Source: Chrysoperla carnea (Eukaryota; Arthropoda; Insecta; Neuroptera; Chrysopidae). Taken from it: DNA of 64,000 bases. The stretch lies in assembly GCF_905475395.1 (NCBI RefSeq), contig NC_058342.1, positions 22,292,640 to 22,356,639 of the forward strand, given 5' to 3'. Position 1 is the first letter of the stretch, and the number at the start of each line of letters is the position of its first letter. Positions 1 through 21,400 of the stretch are shown one piece after another. The notes beneath the pieces were generated by a model. That model did no database searches and was not told the origin of the DNA. It saw only the letters and a list, made by a program, of their open reading frames with translations. Made by a program: the position numbers and the translations under genes.

Positions 1-1
1 T

Positions 2-481
2 AATAGAACATTTAGTCGTGGTCCTCATTTAGTTCAACATAAACGTGTACACACTGGAGAAAAACCATTTTCATGTGATGTTTGTAATAAAAAATTTAGT
101 CAAAAAGGTTCTTTAGTTACACATAAACGGATCCATAGTGATGAAAAACCATTTTCATGTGATATTTGTAATAAAACGTTTAAATATAAGCAAGCTTTAG
201 TTACACACAAACTAATTCATAGAGGAGACAAAACATTTTCATGTAACATCTGTAATAAAACATTTAGTCTTCGTAATAATTTAATTAAACATAAACTAAT
301 TCATAGTGGAGAGAAACCATTTTCGTGTGATATTTGTAATAAAACATTTAATCAGAAAAGTAATTTAATTAAACATAAACGGATACATACTGGAGAAAAA
401 CCATTTTCATGTGATGTTTGTAATAAAAAATTTAATCAACAAAGTAATTTATTTCAACATAAATGGATTCATCGTCGATAA
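2..481 (+). CDS. C2H2 zinc-finger protein, 3' end only
   Basis: The frame opening at base 2 encodes 159 residues and stops at TAA (479-481); the start lies left of the window. It holds the second half of one finger and five complete C2H2 fingers of the form C-x2-C-x12-H-x3-H, each near-identical around FSCD(V/I)CNK. They are joined by Krueppel-type linkers (HTGEKP, HSDEKP, HRGDKT, HSGEKP). Fingers of this kind normally bind DNA; the target is unknown. After the last complete finger the linker reads HRR then stop, yet the next bases still read K-T-F-x3-DICNK in the same frame. The array therefore once continued, and the present end is a truncation or a recent stop. No orthologue can be named. 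It could be a live gene with a shortened C-terminus or a decaying duplicate. Confidence 0.8.
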   Translation, partial: NRTFSRGPHLVQHKRVHTGEKPFSCDVCNKKFSQKGSLVTHKRIHSDEKPFSCDICNKTFKYKQALVTHKLIHRGDKTFSCNICNKTFSLRNNLIKHKLIHSGEKPFSCDICNKTFNQKSNLIKHKRIHTGEKPFSCDVCNKKFNQQSNLFQHKWIHRR

Positions 482-558
482 AAAACATTTTTGTTTGATA
501 TTTGTAATAAAAGTATTTCTGTCAAAAAGAATTAATGTAATTTATTTTGATATGAAAA

Positions 559-1184
559 CTACGGAAGCCTGAATGACTCACAATCAATTTATGAGAAAGG
601 GGCGCTACACTAGTTTATTTTTTAAATGTGTACTACCCACAAGTATAAAACCAACTTTTAGAAAGCCACTAGTTCACTTTCAAAAAGTGCACTTGTGACT
701 TGTGGTATTATGGAAACGAACCTTGTTGAAGATGTTGGTATTTTTTCATGTGCAGATTTCTAATTAAACGTCATAATAAACACTTAATAATACTTTTAAA
801 GGTTAGAAATTAGAAATGTGCAGATGCAAAAGAAAAACATCAACAATTAAAGCTTTATATTTTTTTAAATAATACTAAGGAACATTTTAAACTAACTGCA
901 TAAGACAAATTATAAACATTATCATATTATTATTAAATCCGGGCAAATAATTATTAATAATTCCAGACAGTTTCGGTAGTATCTAATTAAAGGATAATCA
1001 TCACCTACTGACATCTTCAAAAAAGTTCGTTTCCATAATACCACAAGTCACAAGTGCATTTTTTGAAAGTGAACTAGTGGATTTAAAAAGTTGGTTTTAT
1101 ACTTGTGGGTAGTACACATTTAAAAATAAGCTAATGTAGCGCCACTTCTCATAAATTGATTGTGAGCCATTCAAGCTTCCGTAG
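559..1184. repeat. Foldback element with about 175-bp inverted arms
   Basis: The left arm (559 to about 735) is the reverse complement of the right arm (about 1008 to 1184), with few mismatches and outer ends CTACGGAAG and CTTCCGTAG. The spacer of about 270 bp is AT-rich and non-coding. It looks like a non-autonomous DNA element (MITE or foldback type). No target-site duplication is clear. Confidence 0.85.
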
Positions 1185-1214
1185 AAAGCATATTTGTATA
1201 AAAAATGAAAAAAA

Positions 1215-1338
1215 AAGCCTCCCTTCAGGGACACAACTTTTGGTTGCAAACCATGTTTTTTTATTTCATTATTCAATTTTCAAATTAAAATGAGATTTTT
1301 GCAAATAACCGCAAGTTGTATCCATGAGGGGAGACCTT
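1215..1338. repeat. Short imperfect inverted repeat
   Basis: Arms of roughly 35-40 bp (1215-1250 and 1297-1338) pair with several mismatches; the outer parts read GCCTCCCTTCAGGGA and TCCATGAGGGGAGACC. Probably a small MITE relic. Confidence 0.5.
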
Positions 1339-1499
1339 AAATCAACTTTGATAGCAATAGTAATACTGCAACAACATTATGGTGGCTAGTTTATAATTTA
1401 AAAGAATGTAACAAAATAAATAAATTTTAATTACGTAAAAGAAAAATTTCCATATTTTTGAATTCCTAAACGAATCTTTTCACTTAACAATAACTTTAC

Positions 1500-1617
1500 A
1501 TAGTTATTGAAATAAATACCATAATAAATAAAATTTCGAGTATCAGTTTTTATTTCGAGTATCGTGGTATTTATTTCAATAATTATGTTTTAACTCGAAG
1601 TCAACAAAAATTCTATA
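1500..1617. repeat. Small palindromic repeat, copy 1 of 2
   Basis: TTATTGAAATAAATACC on the left pairs with GGTATTTATTTCAATAA on the right, around a centre carrying CGAGTATC motifs. A second copy with the same layout lies at 6368-6466 inside SRP54, including the trailing TCAACAAAAATTC, so this is a dispersed element. Confidence 0.7.
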
Positions 1618-1983
1618 ATAATTCTACTCTTTTAAATAAAATCTAGGTTTAGACTCAGCTCTCTATGTGGAATAATTAATCGGTGGGTGCTCAGATAGTA
1701 ATGTTAATAATGTAGGGAGTGATAGGTTACACCGAGGTAAGGAATTTGGTATAAAGAACATAGGTTCGGCAATATTCGTCTTTGAAGATATTTTCGTAAA
1801 AAATTTTGCGGTATCTCACAAGATAGAGCAAAATTTTATATAAAAAAAAATTTTTCAAATCCATAACATGGCTAGCCCAACTTGAATTTGGTGAAAATTA
1901 GAAGCTTTTTAGGTGCGTAAACAATAAATTAGGTGCACAAACGATTTAAAAAAAAAAGGTTTGCCAGGAGTTAATAAGCTAGT

Positions 1984-2190
1984 TCACCCTGTTATTGTGT
2001 CCACCCTGTGATCCGACGTTGGAAGTGCTTTTAATGTGGTCGAATTAGTCTGCGGGACTTTTGTCTTTTGCGTTTGTCCTGTGATGGAGTCTACTCTGTT
2101 ATTCACGGCTTGGTCAAGTCTTTAATGGGGTCGAGTAGTTAGAAAGAGTTTCAGCGTTTTTTGGCCCTTGCGTTCACTCTGTGATGGCAT
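1984..2190. repeat. Degenerate tandem repeat, unit about 95 bp, 2.2 copies
   Basis: Units begin near 1984, 2075 and 2174, each with CCTGTGATGG/CTCTGTGATGG-like text followed by TCCACCCTG/TCTACTCTG and a TTTAATG(T/G)GGTCGA motif. The copies are diverged and the third is partial. No coding frame runs through it. Confidence 0.55.
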
Positions 2191-2199
2191 CCACTGATA

Positions 2200-11536
<9,337 letters not shown>

Positions 11537-11768
11537 TATTTATATAAATTATACATACTTTGTGTGTTTTAGTTTTTCTTAAAATTGTAAATTTTCCGTG
11601 AAATTGTATGTATTAGATGAGAATCACTCTATAAATTATTACGTGATTTTTTAAAACAAAATATTTTCATATTCCTGTTTTCTATTCGTTTCAAATTCAA
11701 GATAAATTTTTTTTTATAAATCAATTGTAATTTTCAAATTTTCATCATTTATTTAATATATTGTTAAA

Positions 11769-11774
11769 AATAAA
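11769..11774 (+). promoter_or_regulatory. Candidate SRP54 polyadenylation signal
   Basis: AATAAA 233 bp after the SRP54 stop codon, in AT-rich 3' DNA. It is the canonical signal, but such hexamers are common here. Confidence 0.4.
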
Positions 11775-12539
11775 TACAAAACTTTTTTTAAAATATCAAA
11801 TTTTGTATTTGAATTGATTAATTTTCAGGCATGAAAAAGATATGCAGTGCGATTTCGTATAGTACAGCGACCGAAACAGCGGTTCATGCCGTATTCATTA
11901 TTCAATGTTAGACAAACACTGACACACTAAAATGGCTGTAACATACGTTATTTTATACAAATCAAGAAATTGCGAAAAGCTTGGTGCTCCTTATTACAAA
12001 TTCTATCTACGCATGTTAAAAATTTTCCAAATAAGGATAACTAGCTCGACTCGAGAGAAATTCCGTAGTGCGGTACTCGTGGCTAAAATCAAGGTATAGA
12101 AATAATACATAAGTGATTCTTTTTATTTATATCTACCCTGTTTTTTCTTAGGCGGTACATTTTTAAACCGTGAGTTATTTTTTCGACATTAGCCAGCACG
12201 ATAAGGTTTAATATGAGGGGTAAATCATTGAATTTGATAAAGGAATAAGGAAGATTTCGCGAGGACAAGAAACAACAGGCTAGAAAAATAATATAGGATA
12301 TCAAAAGTTTCGTTTTGCAATAACTTTGAATTTAATAGAGATTTTTGGAAAATTCAAAATACGTTTGGTTCGTAATTAATGTATCTATCCATATTTTTTT
12401 TTGAACCTCTAAAATTATGATAACAAAAAATTGTTTAAAAAAAATTGATGCTACGACTTTTGAAAGTGTGGCATTCAAATTCGGAGTCAACGTGTCAAAA
12501 TACTAACAATAACGCTTGAACAATAAAAGGCACAACATC

Positions 12540-12845
12540 TCTTTTTTAAATAAAAAATTTTGTTCTATTTCTAACGGTTTACAAGAAGACCTATGTTGCT
12601 CATTTACGAACTCGGACCGAACTTTTTACGTCTTGAGCACGCTATAAAAATTTCAGTATGACATCTTTTTACGTTTTTGAGTTATCGTGGCGACAGACAG
12701 ACAGACAACCGGAAATGGAATCTTTAGATGATTTTATGAACACCTATACCAAAATTTTGTTCTTAGCATCAATATTTTTAAGCATTATAAACTTGGGACT
12801 AAACTTAGTATATCTTAATATATTTCATATATTCATGGTAAATCC
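12540..12845 (-). repeat. Family A arm, reverse orientation
   Basis: Contains the family modules on the minus strand: CTAACGGTTTACAAG, ATGTTGCTCATTTACGAAC, GACAGACAGACAGACAACC, GGGACTAAACTTAGTATA. The flanking stretches 11775-12539 and 12846-13842 hold no gene or repeat I can name. Confidence 0.8.
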
Positions 12846-13842
12846 GCCCGAAATGGAAGAGAAGTTGTTATGTACATGCGTTAGAAGTTATATTTCTTCG
12901 GTAATAACAAATATAATAATTTCTAAATAATCTAAACAAATAACTGTAGGAAACTGTAATTTCGATTATATAAGCTTAACTATTGTGCTCATAGATAAAA
13001 CCTAATCGGTTATCTACTATCCTTGTCCGTTTGTGAATGATATTACGTTGATCGACTAACTTCATGGTGTTAAAAAATTGAAACTAACTTCAACATATAG
13101 TTTGCACGTCACCCTGTGTGCGAGCATCACAAAAATTAATTCTCATCATTTTTTTATAACGCTCTAAAAGGAGTACCTATAATTTCAAAAAAATATAACA
13201 GCCATCAATAACACGGCTTATCCAGGGTAAAATAGACGTTATTACAATTATGCATTAATGAAAAAATTAAAGAGTTCAAGGGTTATCAACTTTTAAAAAA
13301 ATCAGTCGAATTTTTCATATAAATTTTCACCTGGACACCAATTCTAATTTAATTAATTACCCATCTAGGATATACTCAATTATTTGACAATATTTTTATG
13401 AAAATTGCTTACTTTAAAAATTAAAACATAAAAATTTCTATTTTTGAAAAATTGCGCCGAAAAAATAATTTTAATATTGAATCGAAGTAGGTGTTTAAAT
13501 TCTAGAAAATTAAAAACAAATGAAAAATGATAACTATTTATTTCCTAACAGTGATAAACGTTTAGTAGATTTTTACATTAAAAAATACTGAATTATATAC
13601 ATTTTAAAATATACATTTATTTTTTTTAATTGTTTTATACATTTTTCCAAGAATATTATAGAAAAGGTAATTAATTTATTTTTTTTTCATAAATTCATAT
13701 ACAGTTAGGGATGTTGTCGGAGAAATTATTAAACCTCGAACAAAAAGCTCTAAAACAGCAAATTTCGTAATTATTAATCGAACATTTTCCTAATAATTAA
13801 GTTTTATTAGTAACAAAAATGACAAATCTACAATTAAAGTTG

Positions 13843-13873
13843 CCACCTCTCCAGATTTGACCTGGAGAGGTGG
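13843..13873. repeat. Perfect 12-bp GC-rich hairpin
   Basis: CCACCTCTCCAG, a 7-nt loop, then CTGGAGAGGTGG. It stands out as a GC-rich stem in very AT-rich DNA. No T-run typical of an RNA polymerase III terminator follows. Confidence 0.6.
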
Positions 13874-14246
13874 ATTACCAAAATTTGATATCAACATAAA
13901 TCCTCCAAAGATTTTTTTTGGATTATTTATTTCATATTCAAGTAAATTGAATAGTTCTTTATTTTTAATTATTTGACGAATATTTATTTATATTTTTAAT
14001 GATATGTACAATAAAATTATTTCAAAAATCATGGTAATATGGAAAAAAGTGTTGCATCTTTGAAATTTGGTACAGTTGTTTTTTTTTTTGTTGTAACAAC
14101 TTCGTGCTGAAAAATCAACTACTCATAGAGGGGGGTGGGTGGCTTAAACTTTCTTTTTGGGGGGTTAAAAAAACAGGTTTTTACAAATTACAAAAAAACT
14201 ACGCAGCAAATTTAAAAAAAATTCAAATAGTTGTCAAATATGCCCT

Positions 14247-14882
14247 AGGGGCCGTTCATAAAATACGTTCGCACAAGGGGGGGGGGGGCAGGAGGTCTAA
14301 GACAATGTGACGTTCGCGGCTTATAAAAAAATTTTATTGGAGAATTTCTTTCAGCTATTTTTTTTTCTCATTTTTTGTCATGATAAAAAGCATTCATTTC
14401 GAATAAGTAATTTACTTATGTTTATTTTCCATTATAAGCGCTAGCTTTGCAGTGCGACTCTATTATACTGTATCGTTTTGACTTGTTTTTAATGGCGTTG
14501 CCAAAGAATACAGATACATAAATAGAATCCCAGTTCTATACACATTTTTCGAACTCGCCATTTGAGTTTGACGATGAAGTGGATGGTAGCTTCGAAGATA
14601 TAGAAGAAGATGTTACAATACCAATAATAGACATATCGGAATATTTACAGAATCATTGGACTTCTGATAAATAGAAAACACTATTTATTTTTATTATAAA
14701 AGAGTTTTGTTAATTTATTTAAATTTTATTTGAAAAAAAAAATTTTTTTTAATATAAAAATTTGTGTACTATTATTCAAAATTTGCTATTTTTAGGGGGA
14801 GGGGGGTACTTAGTTTTTGTGACGTAATATTTATAGGAGGGTCACAGAAAGTGTGACGTATTTTATGAACGGCCCCCTAGTA
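14247..14882. mobile_element. DNA transposon relic with about 21-bp terminal inverted repeats
   Basis: The ends GGGGCCGTTCATAAAATACG and CGTATTTTATGAACGGCCCC are perfect inverted repeats, flanked by CTA on both sides (candidate 3-bp target duplication). Inside, near 14550-14673, an open stretch reads FEFDDEVDGSFEDIEEDV and ends NHWTSDK-stop; this acidic tail may be the remnant of an encoded protein. Poly-G runs lie just inside both ends. I cannot place the superfamily. Confidence 0.75.
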
Positions 14883-14888
14883 AAAGTT

Positions 14889-15252
14889 GCCCCGTTTTGG
14901 CGCTATACGCTCTTGAAGTTGGAACTTTGAAATCGTATTTCTTCCATAACTATAGAACGGATAACGCAATTTTGAAAAAATTTGGAGTGTTGACACTGTT
15001 TTTCATACAAAACAACTTAAGTAATATCAATTCACAGGCGTAAAATGTGGGGTTTTTGGTACCTAAAACCTCTCAAATTTGTACCCCCATGGAGATAAAG
15101 GATTTTAAGTACGGAAAACCACACATTTTACGCCTATGAATTGATAGTACTTATAAGGTTGATGTAAGCTGTTTTGTATGAAAAACAGTGTCAACACACC
15201 AAATTTTATCAAAATTGATCCAACTTCAAGAGCGTATAGCGCCAAAATGTAG
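14889..15252. repeat. Foldback element with about 170-bp arms
   Basis: TTTTGGCGCTATACGCTCTT at the left is mirrored by AAGAGCGTATAGCGCCAAAA at the right. Inner parts (GACACTGTTTTTCATACAAAA and its complement, ATTCACAGGCGTAAAATGTG and its complement) also pair, leaving a spacer of a few tens of bases. It ends 234 bp before the dynein start codon, so it lies in or next to that gene's promoter region. Confidence 0.85.
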
Positions 15253-15485
15253 TAACTTACTACGTTTAGCTATATCGACTTATTTTGAGTTAAGCTGTGT
15301 GTGGTAAAGCGTTGTAAAGACCTTTTAGTGCACCCTGTATACACACTTAGGCATAATCGAAATCCAGACCATTAGCATTTATTTCTCCTTCATCTTCTGA
15401 TGTTCTTATATATTTTATTACTATTTCAAAATCATTGATTTTATTTAAGCAATGCGAATTTGAATTTGAATGACTCCTTTCAAAC

Positions 15486-18400
15486 ATGGACGGATCTTAT
15501 ACAACGAATAAACTCAGCCGTTCAGGAAGCGGAGAACCTTCTTCAAGTCTTGATGAATATTTTGAAGAAGAAAGCGAAAGTGAATTTTTTGAAGAACAAA
15601 GTTCCGAAAGTTTTGGCGAATATTTTCTTGAAGAAGAAGAACAAAGACCAGAGACTGAAGAATTTGAATATCATCCAAGTGAAAATAGTTCCAAAATTTT
15701 AGACGAATGTCCAAGTTTTCAAGGACAAATTACTGATTTACATGAAGTTGTCGCTGAATATGATCGAACACATCCTTATAAATTTGTGGTAATTAAACCT
15801 CCACCCCCAACTTCGTATTTGGTAGAATTAGCTAAGAAAAATAAAGCACGTATAGATAAATTACCTCCAGAAAAAGAGCGTGACGTTGTACCCCATATGA
15901 ATACATCACATAGAGATATACGTAGCTTTTCTCGCAAAGCACCGATCAGCCGTTTGCCACGAGAATGGCGTAAAACAATGACCCGACTTCTACCACAATC
16001 CTTAACACAAGCTTATCCACAAACCGCATATCTTCTCTATATGGAAATTGATAAACAATATTGGCAAGCAAATGCCCAAATTGCAATTGACCATAAAACT
16101 CTGGCATTACCGGGTGAAGTTGTTGCGAAAAAGACAAAAGATTATAGGTTTGAAGGACGTACGGAGAAATATCCTGAATTTGTAAAAATACGTGCCTATA
16201 TCGAAAGAGAATTGGTTATTTTACGTCCATTATTTCGTAAAGTATTTAAAATGATGTCCGAAAATGTACCAGAATCGCTGGTTGATTTCTCCGAATTTAA
16301 AACGAATACAAGATTTACCTTAGAGGATTTATCATTAAGAATTGCAACCACATTATGGATAGAAAAAAACCGTGTAATGAGACCTTATTTAATGGAGGTA
16401 AAAAAAGATATCTTACGAACAATTTACAAAGAATTTAAACCAATCACTGCCGAATATATCCGCTATATTCACGTTACCCGAAAATTTATCGAGTTACGTG
16501 CAATGGAATTACTGGAACGTACAAACCAAAATTGTCTTGCAGTTTTAAGCAATAAACATCTGATGCCCTATATTAGCTTTTCCTTGAAGTATGATGGAAA
16601 ATTACATTTGAATCCAAGTCTTTCAGAGGTCACACATTTTTTTCGAAAAATTCTAAAAACAACAGAATCAATATCAATTAGATATCTACCAGAAAATCTC
16701 TCAACAAGTTCGAAAAAATTACCAAAACAAACGATACCATCAAGATTTGAGTTAAATTTACCACAATTTATGATTGATTCCGCAAAAGAAAAAGTTGATC
16801 AGAATGTTCGAAATATGTTCGAGCCGGTTGTCCAACACATGCAACAGATCGAAACAAACTTTAAAGTATTATTCGATGAAGAAATGGCAAATGAAATGGA
16901 AGAATTTCTTAATGAAGATCATACGTTCGAGGAAATTAATGGGAAGATCGAATTTTTTCAAGAATATAAATCGAAAATTAATGAAATGGATTATAATGTA
17001 TTTTTCGATCTTGGAATTGTCTATCAATATGGTACTATCCAAACATTGCATAAAGCTGTTGATGGTTATTTAAAGAACCTGGTGAAAGTTTTGATTGAGA
17101 AAAACGCCGAAATGAATCGACAAATTTATAATGAATATGAGAGTATAAACAAACGTGCGTTAAAAGTTCCGGAAAGTACCGCAGAATTAGTTGAGCTTGG
17201 CAAATATATGACCTGGGTCAAACAAGTCTATTTAGCTGAGCTACAAACTCAGATCAAGGACTCTCTACAGCGTATGATCAGGTTAGCTGATCTCACAGAA
17301 ATCACTCGGGATGAAATTGAATCGTGTTCCGAAACGCTAACTTGGATACGAAAAATTAAACCAATATTAGAGGCACACAATTCGATGTTCGAACAACGAA
17401 AAGCTGAACTAGAAGATATATTACATGATACAATCGCTCAATTAGAAAAAAATTTATTTGGATTGACACCATATTTGAAGTTACTTGATGATATGTCGGA
17501 TGGGAAACGTGCACGACAATATTGTGATACGTTACGTCAGATAACGGTTAAAATACAAGATTATGAGAGGACGGTGAAATGGATCAATCAGGAGGAGGAT
17601 TTGTTTAACGTGGCACAATCTACTTTCCCTGATTTGGAGGCATTTAAAAATATTATTTATCCATTTTATGATCTGGTATTTTTGATTGCGAAATGGTATC
17701 GTAATACTTCGGTATGGTTGGACGGGCCATGGGATAATCTTGTGATTGAGGATGTTGACGAGAAAGTGGAGGATGCATACAAAGGTAAGCTCCAAAAATA
17801 ATTAAAATCAGAGAAAAGAATTGTTCGATTTTCAGGTCATTAATTTTGAAATAGGATGGGGGGGGGGTATGATTATAAAGTTAAAAAATATTTAACGCGC
17901 GTAATATTTGACGCATGTGCAAAACGCGTGAGCAAATCTCTCATTTCGTGACTATAGTTTACGGAACGGTTGCGCGAGCGCTGGCGGGTTAAACGACGAG
18001 AACAGAAGTCCGAAAATCTCAGATTTGTTAACATTAAGATAGGTTTTTTTTAAATTTTAGATTTATTTTCACAATATCGTCTGTTGTTTTAAATGGAAGC
18101 TACAGACCTTTTGTATTCACAGGGCTCTGGGCTGCAGCCCAAGAAGCCCTTGAGTAGATCCGCACCTGAGGATATGGTTAGTTAAGGTCGTAAAATACAA
18201 GTTTTAGACTTCTGTAAATCTCATAAAAATCGAAACTCTTATAGGACACTCCTTGGTCCTGTCTATAGGCTTGTCATAGCTAATTTTCTCTGAATATATT
18301 GAACGAACAAAAAAAAGTAAAGTTTGGTACACATACAGCGTGTCACAGTCTCTCTTGGGAAACCGGGAAAACCTGGAATTATTATATCTCGATCAATAAT

Positions 18401-21400
18401 TATTTTGGAAATATAAGGGAAATTGAAGAAGTATGAAGACATATCAGGTAAGGGGCTGTACTTAAATTACTCCCCTAGGCAACAGATTGTAACAAAATAT
18501 TGAACCACCCTCCCCCTGTTTTGTTACGTAACTTTGTTCTTCTTTGAATTTAAGAGTATTATGGTTAAAAATCTTTAACCATTTAACCAATTTGTGTGTG
18601 CTGAGTAATCTTTTAATACTAAAAACGGTCGCAACGCGCTACTTTCAAAATATTAAAAGTTAGCTACTGTCAAGCTAAGCGCGCGAAGTTTAATTGAAAA
18701 ATTTTTTTTAAAAGCATTTATGAGAAAATTCATCGTAAAATTGTAAAAATAGTTCGAAATTCATCCCTGTTGGGTAAAATTTTCTAATGAGCCATCCAGA
18801 AAAACGAATTTTGAATTTTTTAAATTTCTATAGGTTTTCAAAATTTTCAAAAAACATTTCGAACGAAAATTCGCCAACAAATTGTTGAAAAGAATCCACG
18901 ACGTTTCAAAGGATCTTTGGAAGATAAAGATATTAATAAACAACCGGCCCCATTAAAATTAACACAAACAATGCTGCAAGAATATAAGAATTTTCGCTCA
19001 ATACAAAATATTATAACAATTATGCGTAATCCAGCATTGTTGCAACGTCATTGGGACCAAATGAGTGAATTGGCTGGACAAGATATGACACCAAACGCTG
19101 GTACCACGCTACGGAAAATTGTGGATATGCACCTTGATGAGTTTATGGAAAACTTTGAGATAATCAGTATAGCAGCCACAAAAGAATTAGCTTTGGTTAG
19201 GCTATTGGCGAAAATGAAAGCTGAATGGGTTGATGTGTGTTTTAAGACAAATTATTATAAAGACAGTGGTGTTAAAATTTTGACACAATTGGACGATGTA
19301 CAAGCAATTCTTGATGATCATATCCAAAAAACGTTATCAATGCGTGGTTCCGCATTTGTTAAGCCAATTGAACAAGAGGTTAAAGATTGGTATACAAAAA
19401 TCGATCGTACGAATAAGGCATTAGATGTTTGGGGTAAAACTCAAATACAATGGTTAGTATTTTTAAGCTATATTTTTTATGGTAAAAGAATTTTGATAAA
19501 TCTTTTGTTTCGTTTCTTACATCATATAAATAGGGCTGTCTCACTCGTGTAGGTATATGTTAAGAACCGGGGGGAGGGGGTGCAGAAAAATATAGGTACC
19601 AATATTGCTTTGGTAACTTTGCCTTTATTTTAATGCCTTAAATTTAATGTCTGCGTTTCCTAATGTTCAAATTAGTAAGTTCTTATGTTCAGTCGTTTCC
19701 TTTTGAAGTAGCAGAAGGCGAAAGGTTTTTTTCAAAATTGACCCAAGGCAGATTAAGATGTTTTTGATCATATTAAGCATCTAATTGAAACTAGATTTCA
19801 AAACAATTGATTGAGTTAATTGTTGAAATACCCTGTATAGAAAGTGAAAAAATTTTTTTTCATCTTTCCATTTAAACGAAAAATAACCTTTAAAAATTTT
19901 AGGATTATCGAGTTGTGCAATACTTGGACCTGTATATGATTTTAGAAAGGCAACAATATTAAAATTTATCCAAATTCATTTACTATAGCCAGGTTTCGAG
20001 TTTTTTTCATTTTTATGTATAAATAATCTTTCAACTAGGTGTTATTTGTTACCAATTTTCTCGTCCAAGGATATTGTCAGCCAAATGCCTGAAGAAGGTG
20101 CATTATTCAAGGAAGTCGATAGAACATATAAACGATACATGCAAGCGGTTGAACGAGATCCACATGTTTTGGAAATTGCAAGTAGTCCTGGATTATTAGA
20201 AGCATTTACCGAATGTCTAAAAATGTTGGATAAAATTAATGAAGGTGTTACTGTTTACTTGGAAAAGAAACGATTATATTTTCCACGATTTTTCTTTTTA
20301 TCTAATGATGAAATGTTGGAAATATTATCGGAAACAAAAGATCCTACGCGTGTTCAACCACATTTACGTAAATGTTTTGAAGGTAAATAATTTTGTTTTT
20401 AAACATTAACGAATTCCAGTATCCTTCTCTGGAGTCCAACTTTTTTGAGGTACACACTTGGCGACCATGGGATGGGTTATTAATGTTATCTAAAACAAAA
20501 ATCTAAAAAAGTTGCATACAAGTTTGCCCTAAAACAATCTTTTTTGCGGCTTTTTTGAAAAATTTCGAATAAAGGCTGTTTTTTGGAAAAACTATTGATT
20601 TCCGCTGACAACTTTAATTAAATGAGAAAGTTAAAGATAATTCAAAAATACGTATTTTGAGCTAAGACTCGACCCTGGATCTTTATCCGTTCTCTAGTTA
20701 TAAGCAATTGAAGTTTTGAAAGGGGGGGGGGTGATGATAATAATAGTATGAGAAGGTATCACTTTTTATGTGTTATTTATGATTTTATTTACTCAAATTT
20801 GTTTTAATTATAGAAACGGGTCTATACCTGTTTATTTTTTAAAATTGATGGACCGCCGCTGACAATTGAGGGCGACCAAAATGAGCCACCTTAGATCAAA
20901 GTATGGCTAAATACCTACAGATAAAGATGCAGGGACGAGTCTTAGCTCAAAATACGTATTTTTTAATTATTTTCAAAAACCGATTTTTTTTTTAATTTTC
21001 CAAAAACCAGCCAAAAATAATCGTTCCAGGATAAACTTTTGTGCAACTTTTTTAGATTTTTGTTTTTAATAACATTACGGATCCATTATCCATGGTCGAA
21101 AAGTGTTTACGTCAAAAAAGCTAATCTCGTTTTTTGGCTGATAGAGAAAAAAGCGATACACAATCATTTCGAGCTATTCATAATTTTTTTCAAGTAGCCT
21201 CAGACATTATAGAAAAAAAACATGAAAAATGTATTTTTCATGAAAAATTAGACAAATTTTCAAAATTTCTTTCCAACAACATGGTAATTGTTTGTAAAAT
21301 TAAGAAAAAAATATAAATAAATTCATTTCTCGTGATAAAACGACTACACACATACCACACACGATAGTCATATACTATAACTATAATAGGTATATGTGTT

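Noticed and set aside
12658-12930. 90-codon plus-strand open frame with a hydrophobic segment
   Set aside because: It lies across a family A repeat arm and is not kept in other copies.
15460-15702. Alternative frame overlapping the dynein start
   Set aside because: Lys-rich shadow of the true frame; the 771-codon frame beginning at 15486 has dynein similarity downstream and an in-frame stop just before its ATG.
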